DNA of 64,000 nt from Thermoanaerobacterium sp. RBIITD (GCF_900205865.1 NZ_LT906662.1:3338994-3402993), one strand, 5' to 3'; shown: positions 36,935 through 47,124, counted from the first letter of the stretch. Notes: a model not told the origin generated them from the sequence alone. A program made the numbers and translations.

Positions 36935-38530
36935 TTATTCGATGGAAATAATGTAATAATATAATGGTTGACCACCGTATTGAATAGCAATATCTCCATC
37001 AAACTCGATTGCATTTTGAAGTTCTTTTGCATCATTCTCATCAACATCTTTACCATAAAAAATGGTTATTAATGAAGTTTCATCAGTTATATTATTAATT
37101 ATAAGTTGCTTCGCAACTTCATTATAATTATTTCCAACTTCAGATAATTTTCCATCTATAAATCCTATAATATCACCTTTTTTTATATTTCTTTCATCAA
37201 TCACAGAATCTCTTATTGAATAAGTAATTTCAATCGTCTTAACATTTTCTATAGTCTCATTTATCTTTCTTATTGTTTCGTCAACATCTTCATCCATATT
37301 GATATTAATTATAGCACTTATTGCTTGGTTAAAACTTTCTGTCGCTATAACAAAAATATTTTTCTTTGACATACTCATTGCTTGTTCACATGTCATAATT
37401 ATATTTTTGTTATTCGGAAAAACAATTATATTTTCGGCATTTATCTTTTCTATACCATTTAAAATGTCTTCGGTACTGGGATTCATTGTCTGCCCACCGT
37501 CAATTACAACATCACAACCCAAATCATTAAATATTTTTTTAATGCCTTCACCGTGTGAAACGGCTAAAATTCCATATTTCTTTATTGGTGTATCAGATTT
37601 TTTATTCGTTTTTACTTGAGGTTCTATAATAGTATTTTCATGCTGTATTTTCATATTATCAATTTTAACCTTAACTAATTCGCCAAATTTCAGTCCCTTT
37701 TGAAGAACTAATCCTGGATCATTTGTGTGAATATGAACCTTTATTAAGTCATCATCTCCAAAAGCAATTAAGCTATCTCCATATCTCTCGATTTCATTTT
37801 TAAGTTCTTCAGAAAAGTTCGAATTAGCCTTCACTAACATTTCTGTACAATAGCCATATTTAATATCGAATGTATCACAAGGCTTCGCAAAGTCTTCTGT
37901 ACTTACAGTTGGTTTGCTTATTTCTTTACCCTTTATTACTTCTAACATTCCAGTTAATATAAATAAAAATCCTTTACCACCAGAGTCAACAACGCCTGCT
38001 TGTTTAAGTACAGGAAGAAGATTCGGTGTCCTCATTACCGATTTAGAAGCTGCATTAACAATACCTTCCATGAATTCTTCAAAGTCTTTAATTTTACTAA
38101 GCCTAATAGCTTCAATTGCACAATCCTTTAATACAGTAAGTATCGTTCCTTCAGTAGGTTTCATAACTGCTTTGTAAGCTACGCTGGAACCGGAATTTAA
38201 AGCGTCAGCAAAATCCTTTGTAGTAATCTTTTTATGATTTAAAAGACTTTTAGCAAAACCTCTTATTATTTGTGATAATATTACGCCTGAATTTCCCTTT
38301 GCACCAAGCAATGCACCACGTGACAAATTATTCAATATGTCATTTATATTATCGGATGACTTTTCCATTTCTTTAACAGCATACTCTAAAGTATATGCCA
38401 TATTTGAGCCAGTATCACCATCTGGTACTGGAAATACATTTAACCGATTTACCTCATCTTTTCTATTCGATAAATATTGAGAACCTCCTTTAAAAATAAG
38501 CTTCAAGGTTCTTCCATCTAAATAATCCAA
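36935..38530 (-). CDS. fakA: Fatty acid kinase catalytic subunit FakA (DAK/YloV family)
   Basis: 531 residues. N-terminal DhaL ATP-binding domain with VNVFPVPDGDTGSNM-type motif (LNVFPVPDGDTGSNM) and SRGALLGAKGNSGVILSQ, then middle and C-terminal domains that bind FakB. Start TTG 38530 with GGAGG eight bases upstream, just past the asp23 stop; the longer frame runs back into asp23. Activates exogenous or recycled fatty acids as acyl-phosphate. Confidence 0.92.
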   Translation of the reverse strand: MDYLDGRTLKLIFKGGSQYLSNRKDEVNRLNVFPVPDGDTGSNMAYTLEYAVKEMEKSSDNINDILNNLSRGALLGAKGNSGVILSQIIRGFAKSLLNHKKITTKDFADALNSGSSVAYKAVMKPTEGTILTVLKDCAIEAIRLSKIKDFEEFMEGIVNAASKSVMRTPNLLPVLKQAGVVDSGGKGFLFILTGMLEVIKGKEISKPTVSTEDFAKPCDTFDIKYGYCTEMLVKANSNFSEELKNEIERYGDSLIAFGDDDLIKVHIHTNDPGLVLQKGLKFGELVKVKIDNMKIQHENTIIEPQVKTNKKSDTPIKKYGILAVSHGEGIKKIFNDLGCDVVIDGGQTMNPSTEDILNGIEKINAENIIVFPNNKNIIMTCEQAMSMSKKNIFVIATESFNQAISAIININMDEDVDETIRKINETIENVKTIEITYSIRDSVIDERNIKKGDIIGFIDGKLSEVGNNYNEVAKQLIINNITDETSLITIFYGKDVDENDAKELQNAIEFDGDIAIQYGGQPLYYYIISIE

Positions 38531-38543
38531 TATAACTTCCTCC

Positions 38544-38894
38544 TCAGTTATCAACTTTTATGCTTTGTATGTTTACAACAACATTTTTTACTTTTAGTCC
38601 AGTAAAAGTTTCTACCGTGTATTTTACTTTTTCAATAATATTTGTTGCAACAGATTTTATGTTAACTCCATATTCTATGATAATATATAAATCTACAATG
38701 ATACCATCTTCTTCAGATGTTATTTTAATTCCCTTACCTGACTGTTCATTCTTGAAAAGTTCTATAAGTCCATCAGGACCTCGTTTTCCAAGACCGACTA
38801 TTCCATAGCATTCAGACGCCGCATAACTGGCGATAGATGATATAACATCGTTAGAAATATCTATTTTACCTAGACCATTTGTTGATTCACTCAT
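38544..38894 (-). CDS. Asp23/Gls24 family envelope protein (YloU)
   Basis: 116 residues. ISSIASYAASECYGIVGLG and the repeating VDLYIIIEYGVNIKSVA strand pattern define the family; its members gather at the cell envelope and nearly always precede fakA, as here. GGAGG before ATG 38894 and a clear promoter at 38920-38948. Role in envelope or fatty acid homeostasis is not settled. Confidence 0.93.
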   Translation of the reverse strand: MSESTNGLGKIDISNDVISSIASYAASECYGIVGLGKRGPDGLIELFKNEQSGKGIKITSEEDGIIVDLYIIIEYGVNIKSVATNIIEKVKYTVETFTGLKVKNVVVNIQSIKVDN

Positions 38895-38919
38895 ATTTAT
38901 AACCTCCTATCATAATTAT

Positions 38920-38948
38920 ATTTTACCTTAACAATAAAAAATCATCAA
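38920..38948 (-). promoter_or_regulatory. Promoter of asp23-fakA-recG-degV
   Basis: Minus-strand TTGATG, 17-base spacer, TAAAAT, about 20 bases before the asp23 ribosome binding site. Confidence 0.75.
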
Positions 38949-39120
38949 TAATTTAAAAATAATATTGTTAACTTTTGGTTAAATGAATTTCTATACTTTT
39001 ATATGTTAAAATAAATAGATTTCCGAAGTAAAAAATACAAAAAGGTATTTACAGGTATCAAATATAATGATAAAATATCTTTGTTGCCATAAGCGATAAG
39101 TAAATGTGTTGACGATAAAC

Positions 39121-39149
39121 TTGATGAAAATTTGTTTTTTTGCTAAAAT
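39121..39149 (+). promoter_or_regulatory. Promoter of rpmB
   Basis: Plus-strand TTGATG, 17-base spacer, TAAAAT; it uses exactly the same boxes and spacing as the divergent asp23 promoter. The 5' leader would be only about 20 bases. The bases between the two promoters (38949-39120) show nothing further. Confidence 0.75.
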
Positions 39150-39178
39150 AATACTAGCAGCAAAAGGAGGTGCACACA

Positions 39179-39367
39179 ATGAGAAAATGTGATGTTTGTG
39201 GTAAAACACCGATGGCAGGATATCAATATAGTCACTCCCACAGAAAATCAATTAAAAAATGGCAGCCTAATTTAAAACATATTAAAGCAATTGTAAATGG
39301 TACACCTATGAGAATAAATGTTTGTACAAAATGCTTAAGGTCAGGAAGAGTTAAAAGAGCCATATAA
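39179..39367 (+). CDS. rpmB: 50S ribosomal protein L28
   Basis: 62 residues. RKCDVCGKTPMAGYQYSHSH and CTKCLRSGRVKRA give the zinc-binding Cys pairs of the C+ type. ATG 39179 after AAAGGAGGTG. Transcribed alone on the plus strand with own promoter and terminator, as in Bacillus. Confidence 0.98.
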   Translation: MRKCDVCGKTPMAGYQYSHSHRKSIKKWQPNLKHIKAIVNGTPMRINVCTKCLRSGRVKRAI

Positions 39368-39375
39368 AAGAAAGA

Positions 39376-39398
39376 CGTGCATAATTGCACGCTTTTTT
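39376..39398 (+). terminator. Terminator of rpmB, possibly bidirectional
   Basis: CGTGCA-TAAT-TGCACG stem followed by CTTTTTTA on the plus strand. The opposite strand has TCTTTCTTTT after the stem, so it can also end the convergent spoVM transcript. Confidence 0.85.
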
Positions 39399-39489
39399 AT
39401 TTACTACTTTTGTTAAATACACTTAACAATTTTCTGAAAAAAGCAGGTAACTTAAAATAAAAGACTTTCGGTTCTTTTTTATTTTTCAT
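39397..39489 (-). CDS. spoVM: Small sporulation peptide SpoVM
   Basis: 30 residues, reading KVFYFKLPAFFRKLLSVF after a basic lead (MKNKKEP). This matches the pattern of Bacillus SpoVM (KFYTIKLPKFLGGIVRAML), an amphipathic helix that recognises the curved forespore membrane and anchors the coat base SpoIVA. Start ATG 39489 behind GGGGG. Position between rpmB and thiN is exactly where Bacillus has spoVM. Function inferred from pattern plus synteny. Confidence 0.75.
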   Translation of the reverse strand: MKNKKEPKVFYFKLPAFFRKLLSVFNKSSK

Positions 39490-39529
39490 AGTCAACCCCC
39501 TTAATATTTCTATATTAAACTATGCTTTA

Positions 39530-39715
39530 TCACTTGAAATATGCATTAATGTAATATCCAATCGTGATAACAACGAGCCCTAATAATACCATCCACAGCC
39601 ACCCAGGTATGTACATAACAAGAATAATGATTCCTAATGAAATGACTATATAACCAATTGAATAATTCAAATCTTTATTAAGTTTCTTTAACTTATAATA
39701 TAGCTTATTCCACAT
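39530..39715 (-). CDS. Small membrane protein of unknown function
   Basis: 61 residues with a basic N-terminus and two predicted membrane helices (about 19-36 IGYIVISLGIIILVMYIP and 38-56). Strong ribosome binding site GGAGGGGT, which is part of a perfect inverted repeat (39721-39764) that could hide it. Lies between thiN and spoVM in a sporulation-linked context. I do not recognise a family. Confidence 0.65.
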   Translation of the reverse strand: MWNKLYYKLKKLNKDLNYSIGYIVISLGIIILVMYIPGWLWMVLLGLVVITIGYYINAYFK

Positions 39716-39720
39716 TACAT

Positions 39721-39764
39721 ACCCCTCCTTTTTTCTAATAATATTTTATTCAAAATGGAGGGGT
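39721..39764 (-). promoter_or_regulatory. Inverted repeat masking a ribosome binding site
   Basis: ACCCCTCC (39757-39764) pairs perfectly with GGAGGGGT (39721-39728), which is the Shine-Dalgarno sequence of the 61-residue membrane protein. A small inner repeat (ATTTT/AAAAT) lies in the loop. Located just after the thiN stop. Confidence 0.5.
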
Positions 39765-39771
39765 TATGTTA

Positions 39772-40407
39772 CTAATCATTAGATTTTATTACCAATAGTA
39801 AACCATTATCAATTTTTACGCTAATTTTTTTTTCAACAAAAACATTACTTATTCCATATGGGAATTCCAATGACATATTTTCGCCAGATAATGAATAATA
39901 TAATCCCTTTGTATATATCCCCTCTACATTACTGGAATAAGGTATTAATGAAACTATATCTCCTTTATTGCCTAGTAATTCTATTGAGCTATCTATTAAA
40001 TGAATTTCATTTTTCTCATTTATTATCGTTCCTTTAATATGTCTTTTAAGAAGATATAGTAGCAAAGATAAATTTGCGATAGAATGATCAAATCTGCTTC
40101 CTATCGTAGCTACATATACAATTTCATCTGAACCAATTTCTATAGCCTTTAATGTAGCAATTTGAGTGTCTGTTTCATCTTTCATAACAGGATGTTTCTC
40201 TATTTTTACACCCTTTTCTTTATAATAATCAAGTATTTTTTTATCAACTGAATCTAAATCCCCAACAATTATATTCGGGATAATATTCATTTTAAATACA
40301 ATGTTAGTACCGCCATCTGCACAAATTACAAAATCACAACTTTCTATTATTTTTTTTATATAGTTATAATCATTTACTGTTCCATTTGATACAATACAAG
40401 TTTTCAT
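39772..40407 (-). CDS. thiN: Thiamine pyrophosphokinase
   Basis: Converts thiamine to thiamine diphosphate. 211 residues. ICADGGTNIVF and IIVGDLDSVDKK in the N-terminal catalytic domain, DETDTQIATLKA, and a C-terminal thiamine-binding beta domain (YYSLSGENMSLEFPYGISN). Overlaps the rpe stop by one base. Bacillus YloS equivalent. Confidence 0.95.
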   Translation of the reverse strand: MKTCIVSNGTVNDYNYIKKIIESCDFVICADGGTNIVFKMNIIPNIIVGDLDSVDKKILDYYKEKGVKIEKHPVMKDETDTQIATLKAIEIGSDEIVYVATIGSRFDHSIANLSLLLYLLKRHIKGTIINEKNEIHLIDSSIELLGNKGDIVSLIPYSSNVEGIYTKGLYYSLSGENMSLEFPYGISNVFVEKKISVKIDNGLLLVIKSND

Positions 40408-41057
40408 TATTTAATTGCCTCTCTTAAATTAATAATATTTACTTCTGGATCCCCACAACCGAAAATTGAAGATCCTGCAACAATGATATCTGCACCGGCT
40501 AAAACTATATCTTTAATATTGTTAATATTAATTCCACCATCAACTTCAATTTTAAATTTTAAGGCTCTCTTTTTTCTAATTGTAGAAAGTTCCTTTATTT
40601 TTTCATACATAACATCAATAAATTTCTGTCCACCAAATCCTGGATTTACAGTCATTATAAGTACTATATCTACATATGGTAAAATATATTTTAATGTTCC
40701 TAAAGATGTCGCAGGATTTAATGCAACACTAGCCTTAATTCCCATAGACTTAATATACTGTATCGTCCTATCAAGATGCACACATGCTTCTTGATGTACT
40801 GTTATATTTTTAGCACCAGATTCTACAAAATCTTTAATATACTTATCAGGATCTTCTATCATTAGATGCACATCAAATGGGATATTTGTTCTATCTTTCA
40901 AACATTTTATAACAACAGGTCCTATCGTAATATTGGGTACAAAATGTCCATCCATAACATCGATGTGCAAATATTCTACTCCTGCTCTTTCAACTTTTTT
41001 TACTTCAGCTAATAAATTGCTAAAATCTGCTGATAGTATCGAAGGAGATATTTCCAT
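40407..41057 (-). CDS. rpe: Ribulose-phosphate 3-epimerase
   Basis: Pentose phosphate pathway epimerase, TIM barrel. 216 residues. SILSADFSNLL, HIDVMDGHFVPNI (metal-binding His and Asp), MTVNPGFGGQKF and EVDGGIN. GGAGG before ATG 41057; six bases after rsgA. Confidence 0.98.
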   Translation of the reverse strand: MEISPSILSADFSNLLAEVKKVERAGVEYLHIDVMDGHFVPNITIGPVVIKCLKDRTNIPFDVHLMIEDPDKYIKDFVESGAKNITVHQEACVHLDRTIQYIKSMGIKASVALNPATSLGTLKYILPYVDIVLIMTVNPGFGGQKFIDVMYEKIKELSTIRKKRALKFKIEVDGGININNIKDIVLAGADIIVAGSSIFGCGDPEVNIINLREAIK

Positions 41058-41063
41058 TATTTA

Positions 41064-41936
41064 TTACTTCCTCCTTTTATTTGATTTTAATTCATTCAAC
41101 AAGTTCAAATAATTAGAATATCTATTTTTATCTATTAAGCCATTCAGTACTGCATTCTTAACACCACAATCTGGTTCATTTACGTGAATACATGATGTAA
41201 ATCTACAATTATTTTCATGACCTTTAAAATCTCTAAAATAATGTCTAAGTTCTAATTCATCTATATTTAGATTTAATGATGCAAAGCCAGGTGTATCAAG
41301 TATATAGCCATTTTCAATAGGCATTAGTTCGACACTCCGAGTAGTATGCTTTCCCCTTGATATTTTTGGGCTCAATTCACCAGTTTCTTGCGTATATATG
41401 TTTTGAATACAGTTTATTAATGATGATTTTCCAACACCAGATGGCCCTGTAAAAAATGATGTCTTTCCTAATAAATTTGATTTTAATTTATCAATTCCTT
41501 CACCAGTAATCTTTGATATAGGAATAACTATATATCCTAAACTCTCATAAACTTTACAAATAGGATCATAGATTTCAGGCGTTACTAAATCAATCTTATT
41601 CAAACATATTAAAGCCGATATTTTATTTATTTCTGCTATTATTAGCATTTTATCAAGTTGCCTCCTGTTTATAGCAGGGTTTATAATGGAAAAAGTAATT
41701 ACAGCCTGGTCAACATTAGAAACAGGTGGCCTTATCAATTCATTTTTTCTCTTTTGAATATTTAGTATATATCCGTCTTTTAAATTTTTTGTATCAACAT
41801 CTACATTATCACCTACAAGTGGTTTTATATTGTCTTTCCTAAATTTACCGCGAGCACGGCATTCAATAATGCCGTGCTCTGTATTTACATAATAAAATCC
41901 ACCAATACCTTTAACAATTCTGCCGCTTAGTATCAA
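41064..41936 (-). CDS. rsgA: Ribosome small-subunit-dependent GTPase RsgA
   Basis: Checks late 30S assembly. 290 residues: OB-fold start (GRIVKGIGGFYYV), circularly permuted GTPase motifs G4 LNKIDL, G1 GPSGVGKSSLIN, G3 DTPG, and C-terminal zinc site (CRFTSCIHVNEPDCGV). TTG start directly abutting the prkC stop. In Bacillus the product (CpgA) is a substrate of the adjacent kinase. Confidence 0.97.
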   Translation of the reverse strand: MILSGRIVKGIGGFYYVNTEHGIIECRARGKFRKDNIKPLVGDNVDVDTKNLKDGYILNIQKRKNELIRPPVSNVDQAVITFSIINPAINRRQLDKMLIIAEINKISALICLNKIDLVTPEIYDPICKVYESLGYIVIPISKITGEGIDKLKSNLLGKTSFFTGPSGVGKSSLINCIQNIYTQETGELSPKISRGKHTTRSVELMPIENGYILDTPGFASLNLNIDELELRHYFRDFKGHENNCRFTSCIHVNEPDCGVKNAVLNGLIDKNRYSNYLNLLNELKSNKRRK

Positions 41937-43847
41937 CTAAAATTTCGCCCCCATAGTCTCAAATACCTTGCCATCTATGTCAACTTCAATAATAACATTT
42001 CCCTTTCCACTTACGGGAACATACAGAGGACTATCTTGATAGGTATGCGTATTAGAATATTGCAAATTTTTATTTCCATCCTGAATTACATACACATCAA
42101 CTTTCATTTGCCCTTGTTTATTTGGTAAATCTATACGAAGATTTTTTGTTTTGGTGTTATCAGAAGTCTGTTGTGGTGACTGTTGCTGTGTCGGCTGTTG
42201 CTGTGTTGCCTTGCTTACAACTAAATCAATAGATTTACCCTTAGGAATGCTCGTATTAGGTTGTATACTTTGGTCTATTACTGTATTATCAGGCAGATTG
42301 TCCTTAGGTTGATTGCTTATTGTACCTACTTTCAAACCTAAACCTTCCAGTGTTTTCGTTGCATCGTCAAGGGTCATATTGACAAGGTTTGGTACCTGGA
42401 CAGTCTCAATTCCCTTGCTGACGTATATATCTACAACAGTATTATTTTCAACTTGTACACCTTGCCTTGGATTCTGATCATATACATAACCTTTTTGATA
42501 CTTATCATTAAAATTCCAAATAATATTTGCTTTAAGACCGCTTTTTTCAATATTAATCTGGGCATCCCTATACTCGCTGCCAATCACATTTGGTACAATT
42601 GTAACCTGCTTTCCTTTGCTTATTACAACATTAACTGTGCTACCGGTTTTAACTGTTTTACCAGCAGAAGGATTTTGGGATAAAATTGTGTTCTCCGGTT
42701 TATCGCTATATTGGCTATCTGTAATACTTAATTTCAAATTTTTGTTTTCTAAAATATTTGTCGCTTTATCAAGAGTTTCGCCGGTAATATTAGGGACAAC
42801 CACTTCGTTAACTTTTGTAAGAGTATTTAAAAAGTACATTGTACCATATGATAATGATGCCATAAGTATAAGAACTAACAATACTATTCCTATGGTTTTT
42901 AGCGCCTTCCTGCTCTTTCTATTCTTTTTTGCGACATTTCCATCTAAAAGTTTATCATGTACCTCGTCTGCTTTCATAACACGTGTTCTATTGTTGTCAT
43001 TGTTACTTGTAACAACCAATTTATCAGGATCACTTATATACGTTTCAATATCATCCAATAAATCTGATGCACTCTTATACCTATAATTTATATCCTTTTG
43101 AGTTGCTTTTAATATAATTTGATCAAGCTTAGGTGGTATCTTAGGATTAAGCTTAGAAGGTGGAACAATATCTTCTTGTATATGCTTAAGTGCCACTGAA
43201 ATCGGACTTTCACCTTCAAAAGGAACCTTACCTGTTAACATCTCATACATAACTATACCAAGTGAATAAATATCTGTCTTTTCATCTGTCATACCACCTT
43301 TTGCCTGTTCCGGTGAAAAATAGTACGCCGTTCCAAGTACATCCCCATTATATGTTATAGTTGAACCATTCACAGCTCTGGCAATACCAAAATCTGTCAC
43401 TTTCACTATATTGTCATCCGTAACAAGTATATTCTGAGGTTTTATATCTCTATGGACAATATGATTTTTATGTGCATGGTCAAGTGCCTTGCAAACTTGC
43501 CTTGCTATGTCAAGTGCTTTTGGTATAGATAATGGCCCATTATTGTCTTTTATCAGCTGCTTTAACGTCTTTCCATTAACATACTCCATTACTATATAAT
43601 ATATATCGCCCTCTTGTCCAACATCGTAAATACTTACAATATTGGGATGTGAAAGACTTGCAGCAGCTTGTGACTCTCTTTTGAACCTTTTAACAAATTC
43701 TTCGTCAGCTACAAATTCCGGTCTTAATATTTTTATTGCGACAATCCTATTTAGTAGATGGCATTTTGCTTTGTATACTTTTGCCATTCCACCTTCTCCG
43801 ATTTTTTCAAGGATCTCATATCTATTGCCAAGTATTTTACCTATCAT
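41937..43847 (-). CDS. prkC: Serine/threonine protein kinase PrkC with PASTA repeats
   Basis: Membrane kinase sensing cell-wall fragments; its Bacillus homologue triggers spore germination. 636 residues: kinase domain ([12 protein letters not shown] about 17, HRDIKPQN about 131, DFGIA), juxtamembrane segment, membrane helix at about 318-340, three PASTA repeats (about 345-550), a Gln-rich linker ([14 protein letters not shown]), and an extra beta-rich end. Four bases from the phosphatase gene. Confidence 0.97.
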   Translation of the reverse strand: MIGKILGNRYEILEKIGEGGMAKVYKAKCHLLNRIVAIKILRPEFVADEEFVKRFKRESQAAASLSHPNIVSIYDVGQEGDIYYIVMEYVNGKTLKQLIKDNNGPLSIPKALDIARQVCKALDHAHKNHIVHRDIKPQNILVTDDNIVKVTDFGIARAVNGSTITYNGDVLGTAYYFSPEQAKGGMTDEKTDIYSLGIVMYEMLTGKVPFEGESPISVALKHIQEDIVPPSKLNPKIPPKLDQIILKATQKDINYRYKSASDLLDDIETYISDPDKLVVTSNNDNNRTRVMKADEVHDKLLDGNVAKKNRKSRKALKTIGIVLLVLILMASLSYGTMYFLNTLTKVNEVVVPNITGETLDKATNILENKNLKLSITDSQYSDKPENTILSQNPSAGKTVKTGSTVNVVISKGKQVTIVPNVIGSEYRDAQINIEKSGLKANIIWNFNDKYQKGYVYDQNPRQGVQVENNTVVDIYVSKGIETVQVPNLVNMTLDDATKTLEGLGLKVGTISNQPKDNLPDNTVIDQSIQPNTSIPKGKSIDLVVSKATQQQPTQQQSPQQTSDNTKTKNLRIDLPNKQGQMKVDVYVIQDGNKNLQYSNTHTYQDSPLYVPVSGKGNVIIEVDIDGKVFETMGAKF

Positions 43848-43851
43848 ATTG

Positions 43852-44586
43852 TCACACCTCCTTTACTGCCACTATTGTAATATTATCATACCCGCCATTA
43901 AGCTTTGCTAATTTTATCAAATTATTACATGCTTCATCTATTTTTTCGGATTCGGCAAATTCTTTTAGGATTTGTTCGTCCATAAGCATATTTGTCAAGC
44001 CATCAGTACATAAAAAATAAATATCATTTTTATGTACCTCACCAGTAAACATATCTACCTTTATTTCCTCATCAATTCCAAGTGCTCTTGTTATGATGTT
44101 TTTTTGTGGATGTATTCTAGCTTCCTCTTGAGTTATTTTTCCCATTTTTACAAGCTCTTCTACATATGAATGGTCCTCAGTTATTTGTTTAAGATTATTT
44201 TCTCTTATCAAATATGCTCTACTGTCACCTATATGCCCAATAAAATAATTGCTATTTTCAATAAGGAGCAATGTCAATGTAGTCCCCATGCCAGTTAAAT
44301 TAAAGTTTGAAAATGATTTGTCAAAGACCATTTCATTTGCATATGTGATAGAATCTACAATAAATTTTTTAATTGATTCATTATCTTTGTTGCATTTTTT
44401 GTAATGCGTCAAAAAATAATTAACTACCGATTCAATTGCATATTTGCTTGCAACTTCGCCACCATTACAGCCACCCATTCCATCGGCAACGATAAAAAGT
44501 TTTAGGCTATCATCATTAGAAATATAATAGGAGTCCTCGTTATTTTCTCTGACATTGCCGGTGTCTGTTAAAGCATAGACTAACAT
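43852..44586 (-). CDS. prpC: PP2C-type protein serine/threonine phosphatase
   Basis: Reverses PrkC phosphorylation. 244 residues. Metal-binding motifs [34 protein letters not shown] and LCTDGLTN. Located between rlmN and prkC, the standard Firmicutes order. Also known as Stp. Confidence 0.97.
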   Translation of the reverse strand: MLVYALTDTGNVRENNEDSYYISNDDSLKLFIVADGMGGCNGGEVASKYAIESVVNYFLTHYKKCNKDNESIKKFIVDSITYANEMVFDKSFSNFNLTGMGTTLTLLLIENSNYFIGHIGDSRAYLIRENNLKQITEDHSYVEELVKMGKITQEEARIHPQKNIITRALGIDEEIKVDMFTGEVHKNDIYFLCTDGLTNMLMDEQILKEFAESEKIDEACNNLIKLAKLNGGYDNITIVAVKEV

Positions 44587-44590
44587 AATA

Positions 44591-45622
44591 TCACTTCACC
44601 CTTCCAGCCATATATTTTCTTCTTAACTGACCACAAGCTGCTTCAATATCACTTCCAAGTTCACGTCTCACAGTACATGTAATTCCAGCTCTTTCAAGTA
44701 TATTTTTAAAGATCATAATTGTATTATTATCGGTCTTTTTAAATCCTATTTCATCAACATAATTAATAGGTATTAAATTTACATGACATAAAAGCCCCTT
44801 TAATAGATCAGTCAATTTTTTACATATCTCTATGCTATCATTTACACCTTTAATAAGTGAATACTCAAATGTTACTCTTCTATGGGTCTTATTTATATAA
44901 TATTTACAAGCATCCATGAGATCTTCAATAGGATACACTTTATTAATAGGCATTAATTTATTTCTTAATTCGTTTGTTGGTGCATGTAACGATATAGAAA
45001 GATTTACCCCTAAATTTTCGTCAGCAAAATTATATATTTTAGGAACAATGCCACATGTAGATATAGTAATATGTCTAATGCCAATTCCCATTCCAAAAGG
45101 ATTATTGACAATTTTTATAAATTTCATAACCTCCTCATAGTTATCAAAAGGCTCTCCACTACCCATAAGAACAATATTGGATATTTTTCCATATTCGTTA
45201 TTCATTATCAAAACTTCGTTAATCATCTCAGATGCTTTTAGATTTCTGACTTTTCCTTCAATAGTTGAGGCACAAAAAGAACATTTCATATTGCAGCCGA
45301 CCTGTGTAGATATGCATGAAGTATTGCCAAAATTATATTTCATAGCAACACCTTCAATTATATTGTCGTCATTTAGTAAAAAAAGATATTTAGTTGTTTC
45401 ATCAATATTAGATACCATTTTTTTAACTACTTTTAAAGAAGAAATATATGCTATATCATTTAATTTTGAACGTAATTCCTTTTTTAGGTCTGACATGTCC
45501 TTAAAATTATAAACTCCTCTATAAATCCATCGAAATACTTGTTTTGCCCTATATTTCGATTCACCTATATTAATAAAAAATTTTTCAAGTTCATCCAAAG
45601 TCATATTTTTTAAATCAATCAA
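44591..45622 (-). CDS. rlmN: Dual 23S rRNA A2503 / tRNA A37 methyltransferase
   Basis: Radical SAM C2-methyladenosine synthase. 343 residues. GCNMKCSFCAST gives CxxxCxxC (about 107-114); GSGEPFDNY; the second catalytic Cys lies in the C-terminal AACGQLRRKY. Start ATG 45622 with GAGGG upstream. Confidence 0.97.
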   Translation of the reverse strand: MIDLKNMTLDELEKFFINIGESKYRAKQVFRWIYRGVYNFKDMSDLKKELRSKLNDIAYISSLKVVKKMVSNIDETTKYLFLLNDDNIIEGVAMKYNFGNTSCISTQVGCNMKCSFCASTIEGKVRNLKASEMINEVLIMNNEYGKISNIVLMGSGEPFDNYEEVMKFIKIVNNPFGMGIGIRHITISTCGIVPKIYNFADENLGVNLSISLHAPTNELRNKLMPINKVYPIEDLMDACKYYINKTHRRVTFEYSLIKGVNDSIEICKKLTDLLKGLLCHVNLIPINYVDEIGFKKTDNNTIMIFKNILERAGITCTVRRELGSDIEAACGQLRRKYMAGRVK

Positions 45623-45670
45623 TTAAAAAAACCCTCCAAAATTATCATACAAATATTATATCATAAATTA

Positions 45671-47014
45671 TTACACATTTCTTTGGATTTTGCATACAAA
45701 AAATCCATCTATATGGTTTATATTTGGCAACAGCTGTATATAACCTTTTTCATTAACGTAAGGTCTTAGAATATCTGGTAAAAAAGGCGTTAAATTAACG
45801 ATACTAAAATTATTATTTTCATTTAAAAATCTATCAACGATATCAAAATTTTCTTCTTTTCCAATTGTACATGTACTGTAAACAAGATATCCACCTTTTT
45901 TTACGTATTTTGAACTTGAGTTGAGTATCAAATATTGTAAATTATTTAGTTTGTCAATGTCATTTTTAGTATAATTTTTTAATTTTATATCAGGTTTTTT
46001 TCTTATAATACCTATCCCAGTACAAGGAACATCTACAAGAACTTTGTCCGCTTTGTCAATGTAATCACTATTTACTTTTGTTGAATCAAACACCATAGTC
46101 ATAACATTATTAATCCCAAGTCTTTTACAATTTTTATTAATTAAATTAATCTTATGTTGATGTTTATCAAAAGCAATAATATTACCACTATTTTCCATCA
46201 ATTGTGAAAGATGTGTAGTTTTCCCACCAGGTGCACTACATACATCAATTACTGTCTCTCCATGCTTTGGTGATAATATTTTTGAAATAAGCATAGAACC
46301 TTCGTCTTGAACTTGTATTAATCCATTTTTATATAATTCGTTATTATCGACATTTTTAATATCTATATAATATGCTTCTTCATAATACAACCCTTTCGAA
46401 TAATGTAGTCCTTTTGATTTTAATTCATTTTCGAATTGTAATGGGCTAAATTTTAATGTATTAAGCCGATATGAAATCCTTGGCTTCTCATTTAATGATT
46501 TTAATATCTCTATTGTAAAATTTTTATCATAATTATTTAATAACCTTTCAACAATCCATTCCGGAAATGAAAAATTTACACAAAGATATTTTATTATATC
46601 ATTATTTTGATCTGGAAACTCTATTAGATTCAATTTTCTTAAATAGTTTCTTAGAAGTGCATTAACGAATTTAGATGCATATTTACCAACATATCTTTTT
46701 GTAAGGTTGACAGACTCATTGATAACAGCATAATCCGGAACTTTATCCATATACTTTATTTGATATAAACCCATTTCCAAAATTATCAAAACTTTGCTGT
46801 CAATATTTTCAATTCCACTCTTTGCTAATATGTTTATAACATAATCTATAGTATATTTTCTTTCAATTGTACCAAATACGATTTCTTTTATAAAATTTTT
46901 GTCAACATCAGTAATATCACTATTACTTAGGTATTTATTTAATATTATGTTTGAATATCCTTTGTTGACTATAATATCGTATAATATTTTAAATGCAATA
47001 TCACGTGAATTCAT
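45671..47014 (-). CDS. rsmB: 16S rRNA (cytosine-967-C5)-methyltransferase
   Basis: 447 residues: N-terminal NusB-like RNA-binding domain (about 1-140), then Rossmann methyltransferase with DVCSAPGGKTTHLSQ, DVPCTGIG (first catalytic Cys) and STCTIGKEEN (second Cys). ATG 47014 after GAGGTG. Confidence 0.97.
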   Translation of the reverse strand: MNSRDIAFKILYDIIVNKGYSNIILNKYLSNSDITDVDKNFIKEIVFGTIERKYTIDYVINILAKSGIENIDSKVLIILEMGLYQIKYMDKVPDYAVINESVNLTKRYVGKYASKFVNALLRNYLRKLNLIEFPDQNNDIIKYLCVNFSFPEWIVERLLNNYDKNFTIEILKSLNEKPRISYRLNTLKFSPLQFENELKSKGLHYSKGLYYEEAYYIDIKNVDNNELYKNGLIQVQDEGSMLISKILSPKHGETVIDVCSAPGGKTTHLSQLMENSGNIIAFDKHQHKINLINKNCKRLGINNVMTMVFDSTKVNSDYIDKADKVLVDVPCTGIGIIRKKPDIKLKNYTKNDIDKLNNLQYLILNSSSKYVKKGGYLVYSTCTIGKEENFDIVDRFLNENNNFSIVNLTPFLPDILRPYVNEKGYIQLLPNINHIDGFFVCKIQRNV

Positions 47015-47124
47015 AAGACACCTCAAAAGCTACAATTCCATATATAATTATTTCAATTATTAGTGTTTTTATCAAATTACTTTTTATCCATCTAGTAAGC
47101 TTTTTTATAGTAAATCAAAAAATG

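Noticed and set aside
39716..40440. TPP riboswitch near thiN
   Set aside because: No THI-box-like conserved segments; thiN is embedded in a translationally coupled operon.
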